This document shows positions 57,141 to 64,000 of a stretch of 64,000 bases of DNA, piece after piece. The notes under the pieces are model-generated. The model worked only from the letters and a program-made list of their open reading frames with translations. It was not told the origin of the DNA and did no database searches. The translations under genes were made by a program, and so were the position numbers. Source of the stretch: Frankineae bacterium MT45 (GTDB lineage: Bacteria; Actinomycetota; Actinomycetes; Mycobacteriales; Jatrophihabitantaceae); contig LT629697.1 of NCBI GenBank assembly GCA_900100325.1, positions 4,089,423 to 4,153,422 on the forward strand, given 5' to 3'. The stretch's first letter is position 1. The number at the start of each line of letters is the position of its first letter.

Positions 57141-57776
57141 TCAGGGCAGTCGGCGATTGAGCCACCGCAAGGCATGACCCAGGACCGGCACGCCCTGCAG
57201 CTCGTAGCGCATGACGACGGTTCGAACGAGCTGTGTGCTGCTTCGCACCAGACCAGTGATCGACAGGTGGTCGGCGTCGCGGATCGCCTGCGCTCGCCGA
57301 TTCAGGAAGCGCGCGCAATCAGCGCATACGCCCACTTCGGGGTGACTACCCAATCGGGCGAGCGCGCCCTCCCCCACCACGGAGCCACAGCACCAGCACT
57401 CCTCTGGGCCTCCTGGCTCAGCAGCCTCGACGGGACCGCCGGGTGTCTCGACGCCGTCCGCTGTCGCGCGGGCGCTACTCTTCAACGCCTTCCTTAGCGC
57501 CCGGACGTCCGGGACACCCGCCGGCCCATCCGGCCCTTCGTACATCCTGCAGGCCACCGCCGGCGCAGCGACGTTCGAGGCGAACGGGTCATGGCCGTCG
57601 ATCAATATCGTTGGCGATCCGAAGAAGTTGAGGCGCTCAGCATCCGCCTCGGTCTCGACCACCGTCGTTACGAACGAAACCGCCGTGAGACCCACGTCGT
57701 CCAGCGCCCCCCGAAGCAATCCGGCTGCGACATCGGCGTTCGGGCAATCCGGGATCACCAGCAACTCGATGTCCAT
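57141..57776 (-). CDS. Thioredoxin-fold protein with C-terminal Cys4 zinc ribbon
   Basis: A 211-residue protein. Residues 1-95 are a small thioredoxin-like domain: IELLVIPDCPNADVAAGLL with a lone Cys, FFGSPTILIDGHDPFA with cis-Pro, and CRMYEGPDGPAGVPDVRALR. This type is often seen beside alkylmercury or metal genes. After a Pro/Gly linker the C-terminal part has CWCCGSVVGEG and GVCADCARFLNRRAQAI, four or five Cys arranged as a zinc ribbon, followed by a basic helix. The fusion is unusual and its function is unknown. Confidence 0.7.
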   Translation of the reverse strand: MDIELLVIPDCPNADVAAGLLRGALDDVGLTAVSFVTTVVETEADAERLNFFGSPTILIDGHDPFASNVAAPAVACRMYEGPDGPAGVPDVRALRKALKSSARATADGVETPGGPVEAAEPGGPEECWCCGSVVGEGALARLGSHPEVGVCADCARFLNRRAQAIRDADHLSITGLVRSSTQLVRTVVMRYELQGVPVLGHALRWLNRRLP

Positions 57777-58160
57777 GACAAATATTGTCCCCCGTTCGAC
57801 CTCGGGCGAGACGACTGAGGCGCTTCCGGGTCAGCGGCGAACGGATACTGTCCGACCTCGATAGGCGAGAAATGGCAACGCGCGGCGGCACATTCAAGTA
57901 GGCGATGGCTTGCAGCCGCGGAGGGAGCTATGCGGCGACGGCATTTCGGCTACGGACGGATTTGAGCGATTGTCACCTCCGACAGTTACCCCCTACAGGG
58001 GCTCATTCTCCTCGGCGACACGGGGCTTCGTGCATTTCTGGGAGCCCGGTGGTACCCCAATCGAGGCGACTGACCACGTTCATCCCCGGAGGGTGAGACG
58101 TCTGGGTCGATGCTCGGGCGACGGTGGTTGTGTCCGCGTACGTCGTTTAGGAGTTCGAGC
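57777..58160. other. Intergenic region with the second tRNA-end remnant
   Basis: This 384 bp region holds the degenerate tRNA-Pro 3' end copy (57970-58037) and the leader of the alkylsulfatase gene. No gene is supported; small open frames on both strands lack ribosome sites. Confidence 0.5.
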
Positions 58161-60065
58161 ATGGGGTACTCACCGAAGGATGCCACCGCTGCGACTGCGG
58201 CCGCGAACCGTGACGCGGCGGCGTTGTACGACCTGGCCAATCGTCGCGACTTCGATGATGCGGACGCGGGTCTCATCGCTCCGTTGCCGGGCAAGGTCGT
58301 CGCCGCGGATGGGCACGTCGTCTATGACCCGGAGTGGTTGGAATTCGTCGGCGACGATGTGCCGGCGCCGGACACGGTGAACCCGAGCCTGTGGCGCCAA
58401 TCCCAGGTCATGCGCCGCGGCGGGCTGTACAAGATCACCGACGGCGTCTACCAGGTGCGCAACAACGACCTGGCGAACCTCACCATCGTCGAGGGCGACG
58501 ACGGGATCGTCGTCATCGACTGTATGGCCGGGGTGGAGTCGGCCAAGCAAGGCATGGACATGATCCGCGAGCACGTCAGCGACAAGCCCGTAGCCGCCGT
58601 CATCTACACGCACACTCACATCGACCACTACGGCGGTGTCAAGGGCGTCGTCGACGTCGACGACGTGGCCTCAGGCCGGGTGCCCATCATCGCGCCGGGC
58701 ACGATCAAGTCGTTCGACAAGTTCGCCCTCGGCGAGAACGTGGTCGCAGGAAACGCGATGGCGCGCCGCTCGTTCTACGCCTTCGGTGGCCTACTCGACC
58801 TCGACCCGAAAGGCATGGTCGGCTGCGGTATCGGCGTGATCAGCACGAAGGGTCCGACGGTCTCCTACATCTCTCCGACCGACGCGATCACCGAAACCGG
58901 GACCAGACGTGAGATCGCCGGCATCGAGTTCGAGTTCTTGTACGCGCCCGACACTGAGGCGCCGGAAGAGATGCACATCTGGATCCCGCAGCTCAAGGCG
59001 CTGACCTGTGCCGAGAACGCCAACCATTCGCTGCACAACGTGCAGACTCTGCGTGGCGCCCGGACGCGCGATGCCCGCAACTTCGCTCGCTACCTGGACG
59101 AGACGCTGCAGCGGTGGGGCGACGATGTCGAGGTCCACTACGGCCCCCACACGTGGCCGGTCTGGGGGAACGACCAGATCGTGCCGTTCATCGAGGCGCA
59201 GCGCGACACCTACAAGTACATCCATGACCAGGCCCTACGGCTCGCGAACAAGGGCTACACCCCGCTCGAAGCAGCGGAGGAGATCGAGCTACCCGAGGAG
59301 CTGCGCCGCAAGTGGTTCAACCGCGGCTACCACGGCACGTTGCACCACGACGTACGGGCCGTCTTCACCAAGGAACTTGGCATGTGGGACGGCGATCCCG
59401 TGTCCCTTCATCCGCACACCCCGGTTGACTCGGCGACACGTTACGTCGACCTGATCGGCGCCGACGCGATCATGGCCGAGGGGCAGCGCGCTTTCGATAG
59501 CGGCGACTATCGGTGGGCCGTGCAGATCCTGCACCATCTCGTCTTCGCCGACCCGAGCAACACCGCAGCGAAGAACCTGCAAGCCGACGCCTACGAACAA
59601 CTCGGCTACCAGATCGAAGGTCCGCAGTGGCGAGGCATCTACCTCAGCGCCGCCCTGGAACTACGCGAAGGGGCACAGCCGCCGCCCTACGTCACCGCGA
59701 GCGCCGACAGCATCCTGGCAATGCCCATCGACATCCTCTTCGACTTCGCCTCGATTCATCTGATCGGCGACCACGCGGCAGAGGTAGACATCCGGATCGA
59801 CTTTGCGTTCACCGACCTCGACCAGACCTGGACGATGTGGGTCAAACGGGGAGTGCTGAATGCACGCGAGGGTGCCTCCGCGGCGCCCCAGCTGACTGTC
59901 TCGGGGCCGAAGGCTGCCCTTGTCGGTGTCCTCCTAAATCCGGCATCAGCCACCCAACTCGCCGGCGCCGGAAAGGTCGAACTCGAAGGCGATCCGGCCG
60001 TACTCACCACCCTCGCCGGCGTGTTCGATGACTTCCAACCGAAGTTCAACATCGTCACCCCGTAG
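58161..60065 (+). CDS. Linear primary alkylsulfatase (SdsA1/Yjcs-like MBL enzyme)
   Basis: A 634-residue protein from the ATG at 58161 (TAGGAG upstream). The MBL domain (about 75-400) has the metal motif YTHTHIDHYGG (His151, His153, Asp155, His156), IVVIDCMAGVESAKQG, and LTCAENANHSLHNVQTLRGA, the alkylsulfatase signature. The alkyl_sulf_dimr domain (about 400-510) and an SCP2-like domain (about 520-634) follow, as in SdsA1, which releases sulfate from alkyl sulfates such as SDS. There is no signal peptide, so it should be cytoplasmic. Confidence 0.92.
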   Translation: MGYSPKDATAATAAANRDAAALYDLANRRDFDDADAGLIAPLPGKVVAADGHVVYDPEWLEFVGDDVPAPDTVNPSLWRQSQVMRRGGLYKITDGVYQVRNNDLANLTIVEGDDGIVVIDCMAGVESAKQGMDMIREHVSDKPVAAVIYTHTHIDHYGGVKGVVDVDDVASGRVPIIAPGTIKSFDKFALGENVVAGNAMARRSFYAFGGLLDLDPKGMVGCGIGVISTKGPTVSYISPTDAITETGTRREIAGIEFEFLYAPDTEAPEEMHIWIPQLKALTCAENANHSLHNVQTLRGARTRDARNFARYLDETLQRWGDDVEVHYGPHTWPVWGNDQIVPFIEAQRDTYKYIHDQALRLANKGYTPLEAAEEIELPEELRRKWFNRGYHGTLHHDVRAVFTKELGMWDGDPVSLHPHTPVDSATRYVDLIGADAIMAEGQRAFDSGDYRWAVQILHHLVFADPSNTAAKNLQADAYEQLGYQIEGPQWRGIYLSAALELREGAQPPPYVTASADSILAMPIDILFDFASIHLIGDHAAEVDIRIDFAFTDLDQTWTMWVKRGVLNAREGASAAPQLTVSGPKAALVGVLLNPASATQLAGAGKVELEGDPAVLTTLAGVFDDFQPKFNIVTP

Positions 60066-60115
60066 CGAACGATCGGCGGCCACTGCGACTCGATCGGAAG
60101 AGTGACTGGATCACA

Positions 60116-60313
60116 ATGAGTAGACAAACACGCAAGGAACACCGTGAGCAGTGGAATGACCTGCATGATCGAATCCTGGCGGAGATCAGGTTTCGCGTAG
60201 GCGACAGGTTCAGTCCGGAGAATGATTTATCGTCCGATAGTTTGGCGGACCATATTGCTGACGTAATAGTGGCGCACTATGAGATAAGCGTCAGATCGAA
60301 GCACAAACCTTAG
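60116..60313 (+). CDS. Small hypothetical protein of lower GC content
   Basis: A 65-residue, charged protein: MSRQTRKEHREQWNDLHDRI, then SSDSLADHIADVIVAHYEIS and a basic end. It has clearly lower GC and non-optimal codons (TTA, ATA, AGA-type choices) compared with its neighbours, which suggests recent acquisition. No strong ribosome site is seen. I recognise no family. It follows the alkylsulfatase by 50 bp. Confidence 0.45.
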   Translation: MSRQTRKEHREQWNDLHDRILAEIRFRVGDRFSPENDLSSDSLADHIADVIVAHYEISVRSKHKP

Positions 60314-60481
60314 TTGCCAGCGGCAGGTGTATAGCTGCCTCAATTCGTCCGACCAATCGCGGCCTCCACTACGCGTGCCGCGGCTCTCGCCAGGAGGCAG
60401 GACGGCATGATCGCCACCACAGCGCGCAAGTCCCCGCCCGCGTGACTTACTGAGCGAGCAGCCAACTTCCAGACATCGCAG

Positions 60482-60961
60482 CTATCGCGTGAGCAACGTT
60501 CCCGCTGGAGCCTCAGCCGGCAACTGCCCACAATCGATGACCGACAATGACGGCGTCGCGACCGGAGCATTCGCCAGCGGGATCGCCGCGCGATAGCAGA
60601 CTGCCGTCACGGCTATTGCCGAACCGGCCAGACTCGTCACTGAATATTGATCGGCCACCCTGAAGGTCGCATCCGCACTCGATCCGGAGCGGGCGAGAGC
60701 GATCTGGGTGATCGGACTAGCCGGTTGCTGCAGAGCTACCGAGCCCGACGCCAGACCACCGGACAGATACTCCACATAGTTTTGCGCGGTCTTGGCTATG
60801 CGCGCGTTGGCTGATCGTTCGTTTCTACTGTCAGCGGAGTGCGCGCTGTAAAGCCACCACAGGGCCCCGCCGACCACTGCGACGAGCGCGAGCATGCCGG
60901 CGCCGACGATAGCCACTGCGACGCGCTCGACCCAACGGAGGATGGCACTAGCGCCGCTCAC
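60482..60961 (-). CDS. Membrane-anchored hypothetical protein of the ABC operon
   Basis: A 159-residue protein with one N-terminal membrane helix (about 12-40, VAVAIVGAGMLALVAVVGGALWWLY) followed by an extracytoplasmic domain. That domain includes NARIAKTAQNYVEYLSGGLA, SADATFRVADQYSV and two Cys (AVCYRA, VIDCGQ) that could form a disulfide. The start overlaps the stop of the ABC permease gene by 4 bp, so it is co-translated and probably works with the exporter. No family is recognised. Confidence 0.65.
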   Translation of the reverse strand: MSGASAILRWVERVAVAIVGAGMLALVAVVGGALWWLYSAHSADSRNERSANARIAKTAQNYVEYLSGGLASGSVALQQPASPITQIALARSGSSADATFRVADQYSVTSLAGSAIAVTAVCYRAAIPLANAPVATPSLSVIDCGQLPAEAPAGTLLTR

Positions 60962-61689
60962 GGGGTTCGTCGCCGTAGGGTCGCCGCGCTGCCAATCAGG
61001 GCGGCAGCCACGAAGCCGCCGATCACCAGGATGCTCCGCCAGAAGGCAGAAGTCGCCGACGCATGAGTGAGCACTTCCTTCGTCGCGTCAATGGCGTATG
61101 ACAGCGGCAATACGTCTGACACCCAGTGCAGTACGGTCGGCAGCTCGTCACGCGGAACGATGATTCCGCAGAGGATCAATTGGGGCAGGAGCACCAGTGG
61201 CATGAACTGAACGGCCTGGAATTCCGTGGTCGCGAAGGCACTCACGAAGAGACCCATCGCGGTCCCCAGCAGCGCGTCCATGACCGCGATGACGACCACC
61301 AACCACGCGGAGCCCTGCACGTCCAGGCCGAAGAGACCGAAGGAGACCCCGGCGGTCACCAGGGCCTGCACGATCGAGATCAGACCGAAGGCGATGGCGT
61401 AGCCGAAGACGAACTCCGCGCGCCCCATCGGCATCGTCAGTAGCCGTTCCAGGGTGCCGCTGACCCGCTCGCGCAGGGTTGTGACGGAGGTGATCAGGAA
61501 CATGATGATCAGCGGGAAGAGCCCGATAACTATTGGGCCGTAGTGGTCGAAGTCGTGCTTGGGCAGGATCCACGCCATCAGGCCGGTCAGGACCACCGGC
61601 ACCACGATCAGCATCGCCAACGTCCGCGGGTCCCGGCGAAGTTGCCGGAAAATGCGGATGGTCGTTGCCCACATGCGCATCCAGGTCAT
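60958..61689 (-). CDS. ABC-2 type transporter permease
   Basis: A 243-residue protein with six membrane helices. It contains MWATTIRIFRQLRRDPRTLA, the ABC-2 signature region TSVTTLRERVSGTLERLLTM with PMGRAEFVFGYAIAF, and a C-terminal block LSDVLPLSYAIDATKEVL-like (VSDVLPLSYAIDATKEVL). It overlaps the ATPase gene by 4 bp. Such two-gene exporters carry drugs, lipids or polymers; the cargo is unknown. Confidence 0.88.
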   Translation of the reverse strand: MTWMRMWATTIRIFRQLRRDPRTLAMLIVVPVVLTGLMAWILPKHDFDHYGPIVIGLFPLIIMFLITSVTTLRERVSGTLERLLTMPMGRAEFVFGYAIAFGLISIVQALVTAGVSFGLFGLDVQGSAWLVVVIAVMDALLGTAMGLFVSAFATTEFQAVQFMPLVLLPQLILCGIIVPRDELPTVLHWVSDVLPLSYAIDATKEVLTHASATSAFWRSILVIGGFVAAALIGSAATLRRRTP

Positions 61690-62396
61690 GCCGCTGCGCT
61701 CTCGACCAACGCTAGAAAAGCCGACTCCATATCGTTCTTGCCGGTCTGGCGGAGCAGGTCGGCCGGCGTGCCCGACGCCAGCAGGCTGCCCTCACGCATG
61801 AGCAGCACCTCATCACACCGGGCGGCCTCATCCATGGCATGGCTGGAGACGAGCAGCGTGACACCGCCACCGGCGAGCCGTTTGAAGAGACCCCAGAGCT
61901 GATTGCGCAGCACCGGATCGAGTCCGACCGTGGGCTCGTCGAGCAGCAAGATTTTGGGTGAGCCGAGTAGCGCGGCCGCGAGCGACACCCGATTGCGCTG
62001 ACCTCCCGACAGCGTGTTGACGACGCGGTGCGCGAAGTCGCCGAGGTCCACCTGGGCGATCACCCGATCAATGTCGCCCGGCGGCGCCCTGAGAGTCGTG
62101 CTGAAGTATTTGAGGTTCTCGGTCACGGTCAGATCGCCGTAGATCGATGACGACTGGGTCATGTACGCCACGTCGGAGCGCAACTCGGACGCGCCCGCGG
62201 GTCGCCCGAGAACGTCGATAGTGCCGCCGGCGACGATCTGCGCACCGACGATCGAGCGGATGAGCGTGGACTTGCCGCAGCCGCTCGGACCGACGAGCCC
62301 GACGACCTTTCCCTGCGGAATGGTCAATGAAACACTGTGCAATACCCTGCGATTGCCGCGGATGACGTCCAACCCGTCCACACTCACCGCCAACAT
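61686..62396 (-). CDS. ABC transporter ATP-binding protein
   Basis: About 236 residues from the ATG at 62396 (GGAAGGGG upstream). Walker A is VGPSGCGKSTLIR, the Q-loop AYMTQSSSIYGDLTV, the signature NTLSGGQRNRVSLAAALLGS, Walker B ILLLDEPTVGLDP and the switch His VSSHAMDEAARC. It is the ATPase of the exporter encoded downstream (60958-61689). Confidence 0.92.
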   Translation of the reverse strand: MLAVSVDGLDVIRGNRRVLHSVSLTIPQGKVVGLVGPSGCGKSTLIRSIVGAQIVAGGTIDVLGRPAGASELRSDVAYMTQSSSIYGDLTVTENLKYFSTTLRAPPGDIDRVIAQVDLGDFAHRVVNTLSGGQRNRVSLAAALLGSPKILLLDEPTVGLDPVLRNQLWGLFKRLAGGGVTLLVSSHAMDEAARCDEVLLMREGSLLASGTPADLLRQTGKNDMESAFLALVESAAA

Positions 62397-62409
62397 GCCG
62401 GCCCCTTCC

Positions 62410-62483
62410 TGCCCCAATCGACAATGTATCGCCCGACGACAGCACCGAGAGCCTGCACCGCCGACACAGTGCCGATTGGGGCA
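62410..62483. repeat. 11-bp inverted repeat ahead of the ABC operon
   Basis: TGCCCCAATCG and CGATTGGGGCA are perfect inverted repeats separated by 52 bp. They lie between the ABC operon start and the end of the ArsI-like gene. They could form a long-looped stem behind the ArsI gene or a paired operator for the ABC operon. Confidence 0.4.
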
Positions 62484-62489
62484 AGTCGT

Positions 62490-62948
62490 CTAGCAGCAGG
62501 CGAGGGCCGACGCCGAGGGCTCAGCGTTCACTTCGTTACCACAGCACGTCCCGCCGTCGGGCTCCTCGGCCGAGAACGTCTCGGAGTCGGCGACGACTGT
62601 GTAGATCTCCCAACGTTCACCGTTCGGGGCGCCTTCGACCCAGAACTTCTCCTGCTTCGCGTAGCAGCAGGTGGTGCCGCGCTCGTCGACTGACGCCAGA
62701 CCGGATTCGGCGAGGCGGCTCTGCTCGGCATCGACGGCGTCGACGTCCGCGACCTCGACGCCGAGGTGGTTGATGCTGCCGCCCTGGCCAGGGTTCTCCA
62801 TGAGGATCAACTTCAGCGGAGGTTCGGTGACGGCAAAGTTCGCGTAACCGGGCTTGATCTTTGCCGGCTCAGAGTTGAACAGCTTGCTGTAGAAGCTGAT
62901 CGCGTCGTCGAGGTTGTCGACGTTGAGAGCCAGTTGAACACGGGACAT
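62490..62948 (-). CDS. ArsI/CadI-family metalloenzyme (glyoxalase fold)
   Basis: A 152-residue protein: RVQLALNVDNLDDAISFYSKLF, INHLGVEVADVDAV, and RWEIYTVVADSE. The candidate Fe(II) ligands are Gln5, His61 and Glu114. The vicinal Cys pair Cys94-Cys95 (GTTCCYAKQEKFWVEG) is the As(III)-binding motif of ArsI, which cleaves C-As bonds of methylarsenite. Further Cys pairs near the end (GGTCCGNE, ALACC) add metal-binding capacity. It is divergent from arsR with palindromic operators between. Confidence 0.85.
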   Translation of the reverse strand: MSRVQLALNVDNLDDAISFYSKLFNSEPAKIKPGYANFAVTEPPLKLILMENPGQGGSINHLGVEVADVDAVDAEQSRLAESGLASVDERGTTCCYAKQEKFWVEGAPNGERWEIYTVVADSETFSAEEPDGGTCCGNEVNAEPSASALACC

Positions 62949-62966
62949 TCGGACCTCCAGAGTGAG

Positions 62967-63036
62967 ATATTGATGAACATCTATGTCTGATGCGACCCCA
63001 AGATTGCATCACGTATCGACGTCTGTCAATATTGAC
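62967..63036. promoter_or_regulatory. ArsR-type operators between arsI-like and arsR genes
   Basis: Two dyads lie in the 90 bp divergent promoter region: ATATTGATG-AA-CATCTAT (about 62967-62984), close to the ArsI-like start, and the perfect GTCAATATTGAC (63025-63036), two bases before the arsR GTG. The AT-rich, imperfect dyads fit the sites of SmtB/ArsR-family repressors. They would give arsenic-responsive control in both directions. Confidence 0.55.
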
Positions 63037-63038
63037 GC

Positions 63039-63398
63039 GTGTCGAAGTCATTGCCACTCCTCAATCCGGTCGAGACGGTCGCCTGCTGCTCCCCGCTGTC
63101 CCGGGAGCCGCTCTCCCAGGCTCAGGCCGACCAGGTCGCACCGCTGCTCAAGGCGCTGGCCGACCCGGTCCGGTTGCGCCTGATGTCGCTCGTCGCATCT
63201 CACGAGGGCGGCGAGGCCTGCGTCTGCGATCTCAACGACGCCTTCGACCTCTCGCAACCGACGATCAGTCATCACCTGAAGGTGCTGCACGAAGTCGGGC
63301 TGTTGGACCGTGAGAAGCGCGGCGTCTGGGTCTACTACCGAGCCCGCACCGACGCGCTGGCCAACCTCGGCGCCCTCATCGGCAACCCGTCGGCATGA
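63039..63398 (+). CDS. arsR: ArsR/SmtB family metalloregulator
   Basis: A 119-residue winged-helix repressor with a GTG start. It contains LLKALADPVRLRLMSLVASH, ACVCDLNDAFDLSQPTISHH, LKVLHEVGLLDREKRGVWVY. The Cys residues near ACVCDL match the ELCVCDL-type As(III) site of ArsR1-like proteins, and VACCSP near the N-terminus offers an additional thiol pair. It overlaps the MIP gene by 4 bp (ATGA) and should repress both sides of the module. Confidence 0.9.
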   Translation: MSKSLPLLNPVETVACCSPLSREPLSQAQADQVAPLLKALADPVRLRLMSLVASHEGGEACVCDLNDAFDLSQPTISHHLKVLHEVGLLDREKRGVWVYYRARTDALANLGALIGNPSA

Positions 63399-64000
63399 CT
63401 GCGCTCGCACGGCGCGCCCTGGCCGAGTTCGTCGGCACGGCATTCCTGGTGGCCACCGTCATCGGCTCCGGCATCGCCGCCGCGCGCCTCTCGCCGCACG
63501 ACGTCGGACTCCAACTCCTGGAGAACAGCCTCGCTACCGGTGCCGTCCTGGTCGCCCTCATCCTGGCCTTGCAGCCTGTTTCGGCGGCCTTCAACCCCGT
63601 CGTCACCCTCGTCGAGCGTGCCCTCGGAGCACTCTCGACCGGCGCCGCTTCGGTGCTCATCGCCGCTCAGGTGACCGGCGGGTTCGTGGGCGCGATCGTC
63701 GCCAACCTGATGTTCAACCTGCCGGCCATCAACGTCTCGACCCACCACCGCGACGGAAGTGGCCTGCTCCTCGGTGAGGTCGTCGCGACGCTCGGGCTGC
63801 TTCTCATCATCTTCGGCAGTATCCGCACCGGACGTTCCGATCGCGTCGCGTTCGCCGTCGGCGGATACATCACCGCCGCGTACTGGTTCACCAGTTCCAC
63901 GTCGTTCGCCAACCCTGCCGTCACCTTCGCGCGGATGTTCTCCAACACCTTCGCCGGCATCGCGCCGTCGTCGGTGGGCCCCTTCATCCTGATGCAGGTG
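63395..64000 (+). CDS. MIP/aquaporin-family channel (partial, C-terminus outside)
   Basis: At least 202 residues run open to the right edge. The start overlaps the arsR stop. The protein has ALAEFVGTAFLVATVIGSGI (helix 1), a first half-helix SAAFNPVVTLVERA in which NPA is changed to NPV, helices to about residue 165, and the second half-helix SFANPAVTFARMFSNTFAGI with an intact NPA. MIP channels in ars operons (AqpS-like) pass arsenite or methylarsenite outwards. The link to ArsR supports this use. Confidence 0.88.
   Translation, partial: MTALARRALAEFVGTAFLVATVIGSGIAAARLSPHDVGLQLLENSLATGAVLVALILALQPVSAAFNPVVTLVERALGALSTGAASVLIAAQVTGGFVGAIVANLMFNLPAINVSTHHRDGSGLLLGEVVATLGLLLIIFGSIRTGRSDRVAFAVGGYITAAYWFTSSTSFANPAVTFARMFSNTFAGIAPSSVGPFILMQV

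Overview
The window is chromosomal DNA of a high-GC Gram-positive bacterium of the phylum Actinomycetota. The evidence is uniformly high GC, frequent GTG starts and many 4-8 bp start/stop overlaps. Gene content and order also follow the Mycobacterium tuberculosis Rv3654c-Rv3683 neighbourhood: Tad locus, SerB-type HAD, acs, Rv3669-like, ephE, marP, nudix, nth, crp, MBL, RidA, the ArsA-like pair, ponA2 and a metallophosphoesterase. Several mycobacterial members are absent (whiB4, and the thioredoxin gene next to nth), so this is a relative outside Mycobacterium. I cannot fix the family from sequence alone.

Layout. 1-12.5 kb: the 5' part of gltB (minus strand), a 31-residue membrane microprotein beside a hairpin-rich leader, a coupled pair of polytopic membrane proteins (GT87-like and DUF2079), the UvrD/PcrA helicase, a PAP2 phosphatase, a PAP2-diacylglycerol kinase fusion, and the pilin end of a Tad locus (two TadE-like proteins and a Flp-like pilin). 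12.5-27.05 kb: an accessory block that splits the Tad locus. It holds an S53 (sedolisin) peptidase, a five-gene catabolic operon plus GntR regulator (two cysteine hydrolases of the biuret hydrolase type, a permease, an AtzH-like protein and an allophanate hydrolase), a DsbA-like protein, a 1302-residue LANTG surface protein with eight Ig-like repeats, a SRPBCC protein and a macrodomain protein. 27.05-30.7 kb: the motor end of the Tad locus (tadC, tadB, tadA, ssd).

30.8-56.3 kb is mostly the conserved core: HAD hydrolase, DUF2752, a Fic-like protein with a broken motif, acs, nhaA, a holin-X-like protein, an epoxide-hydrolase-like enzyme, the nth-nudix-cupredoxin-marP operon, crp with paired operators, the RidA-nudix-MBL operon, two ArsA-like ATPases, the ponA2-type PBP, YqeY, an F420-type PPOX protein, an MFS carrier, a CDF carrier and a phosphoesterase. 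A tRNA-Pro(CGG) at 56.45 kb begins a second variable region. The 3' end of this tRNA plus its terminator is partly repeated 1.45 kb downstream, suggesting a reused integration site. Beyond it lie SnoaL-like and thioredoxin/zinc-ribbon proteins, an alkylsulfatase, an AT-richer small gene, an ABC-2 exporter operon and an arsenic module (ArsI/CadI-like lyase, ArsR, MIP channel running off the end).

The most interesting connected system is the 14.7-21 kb operon. By residue spacing and domain content it encodes an uptake-plus-hydrolysis route for biuret (and possibly triuret or carboxybiuret) to ammonia and CO2, with a GntR-FCD regulator and a good operator candidate. It sits inside an interrupted pilus locus next to a giant cell-wall-anchored protein. 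No CRISPR array, insertion sequence, transposase or rRNA was found.
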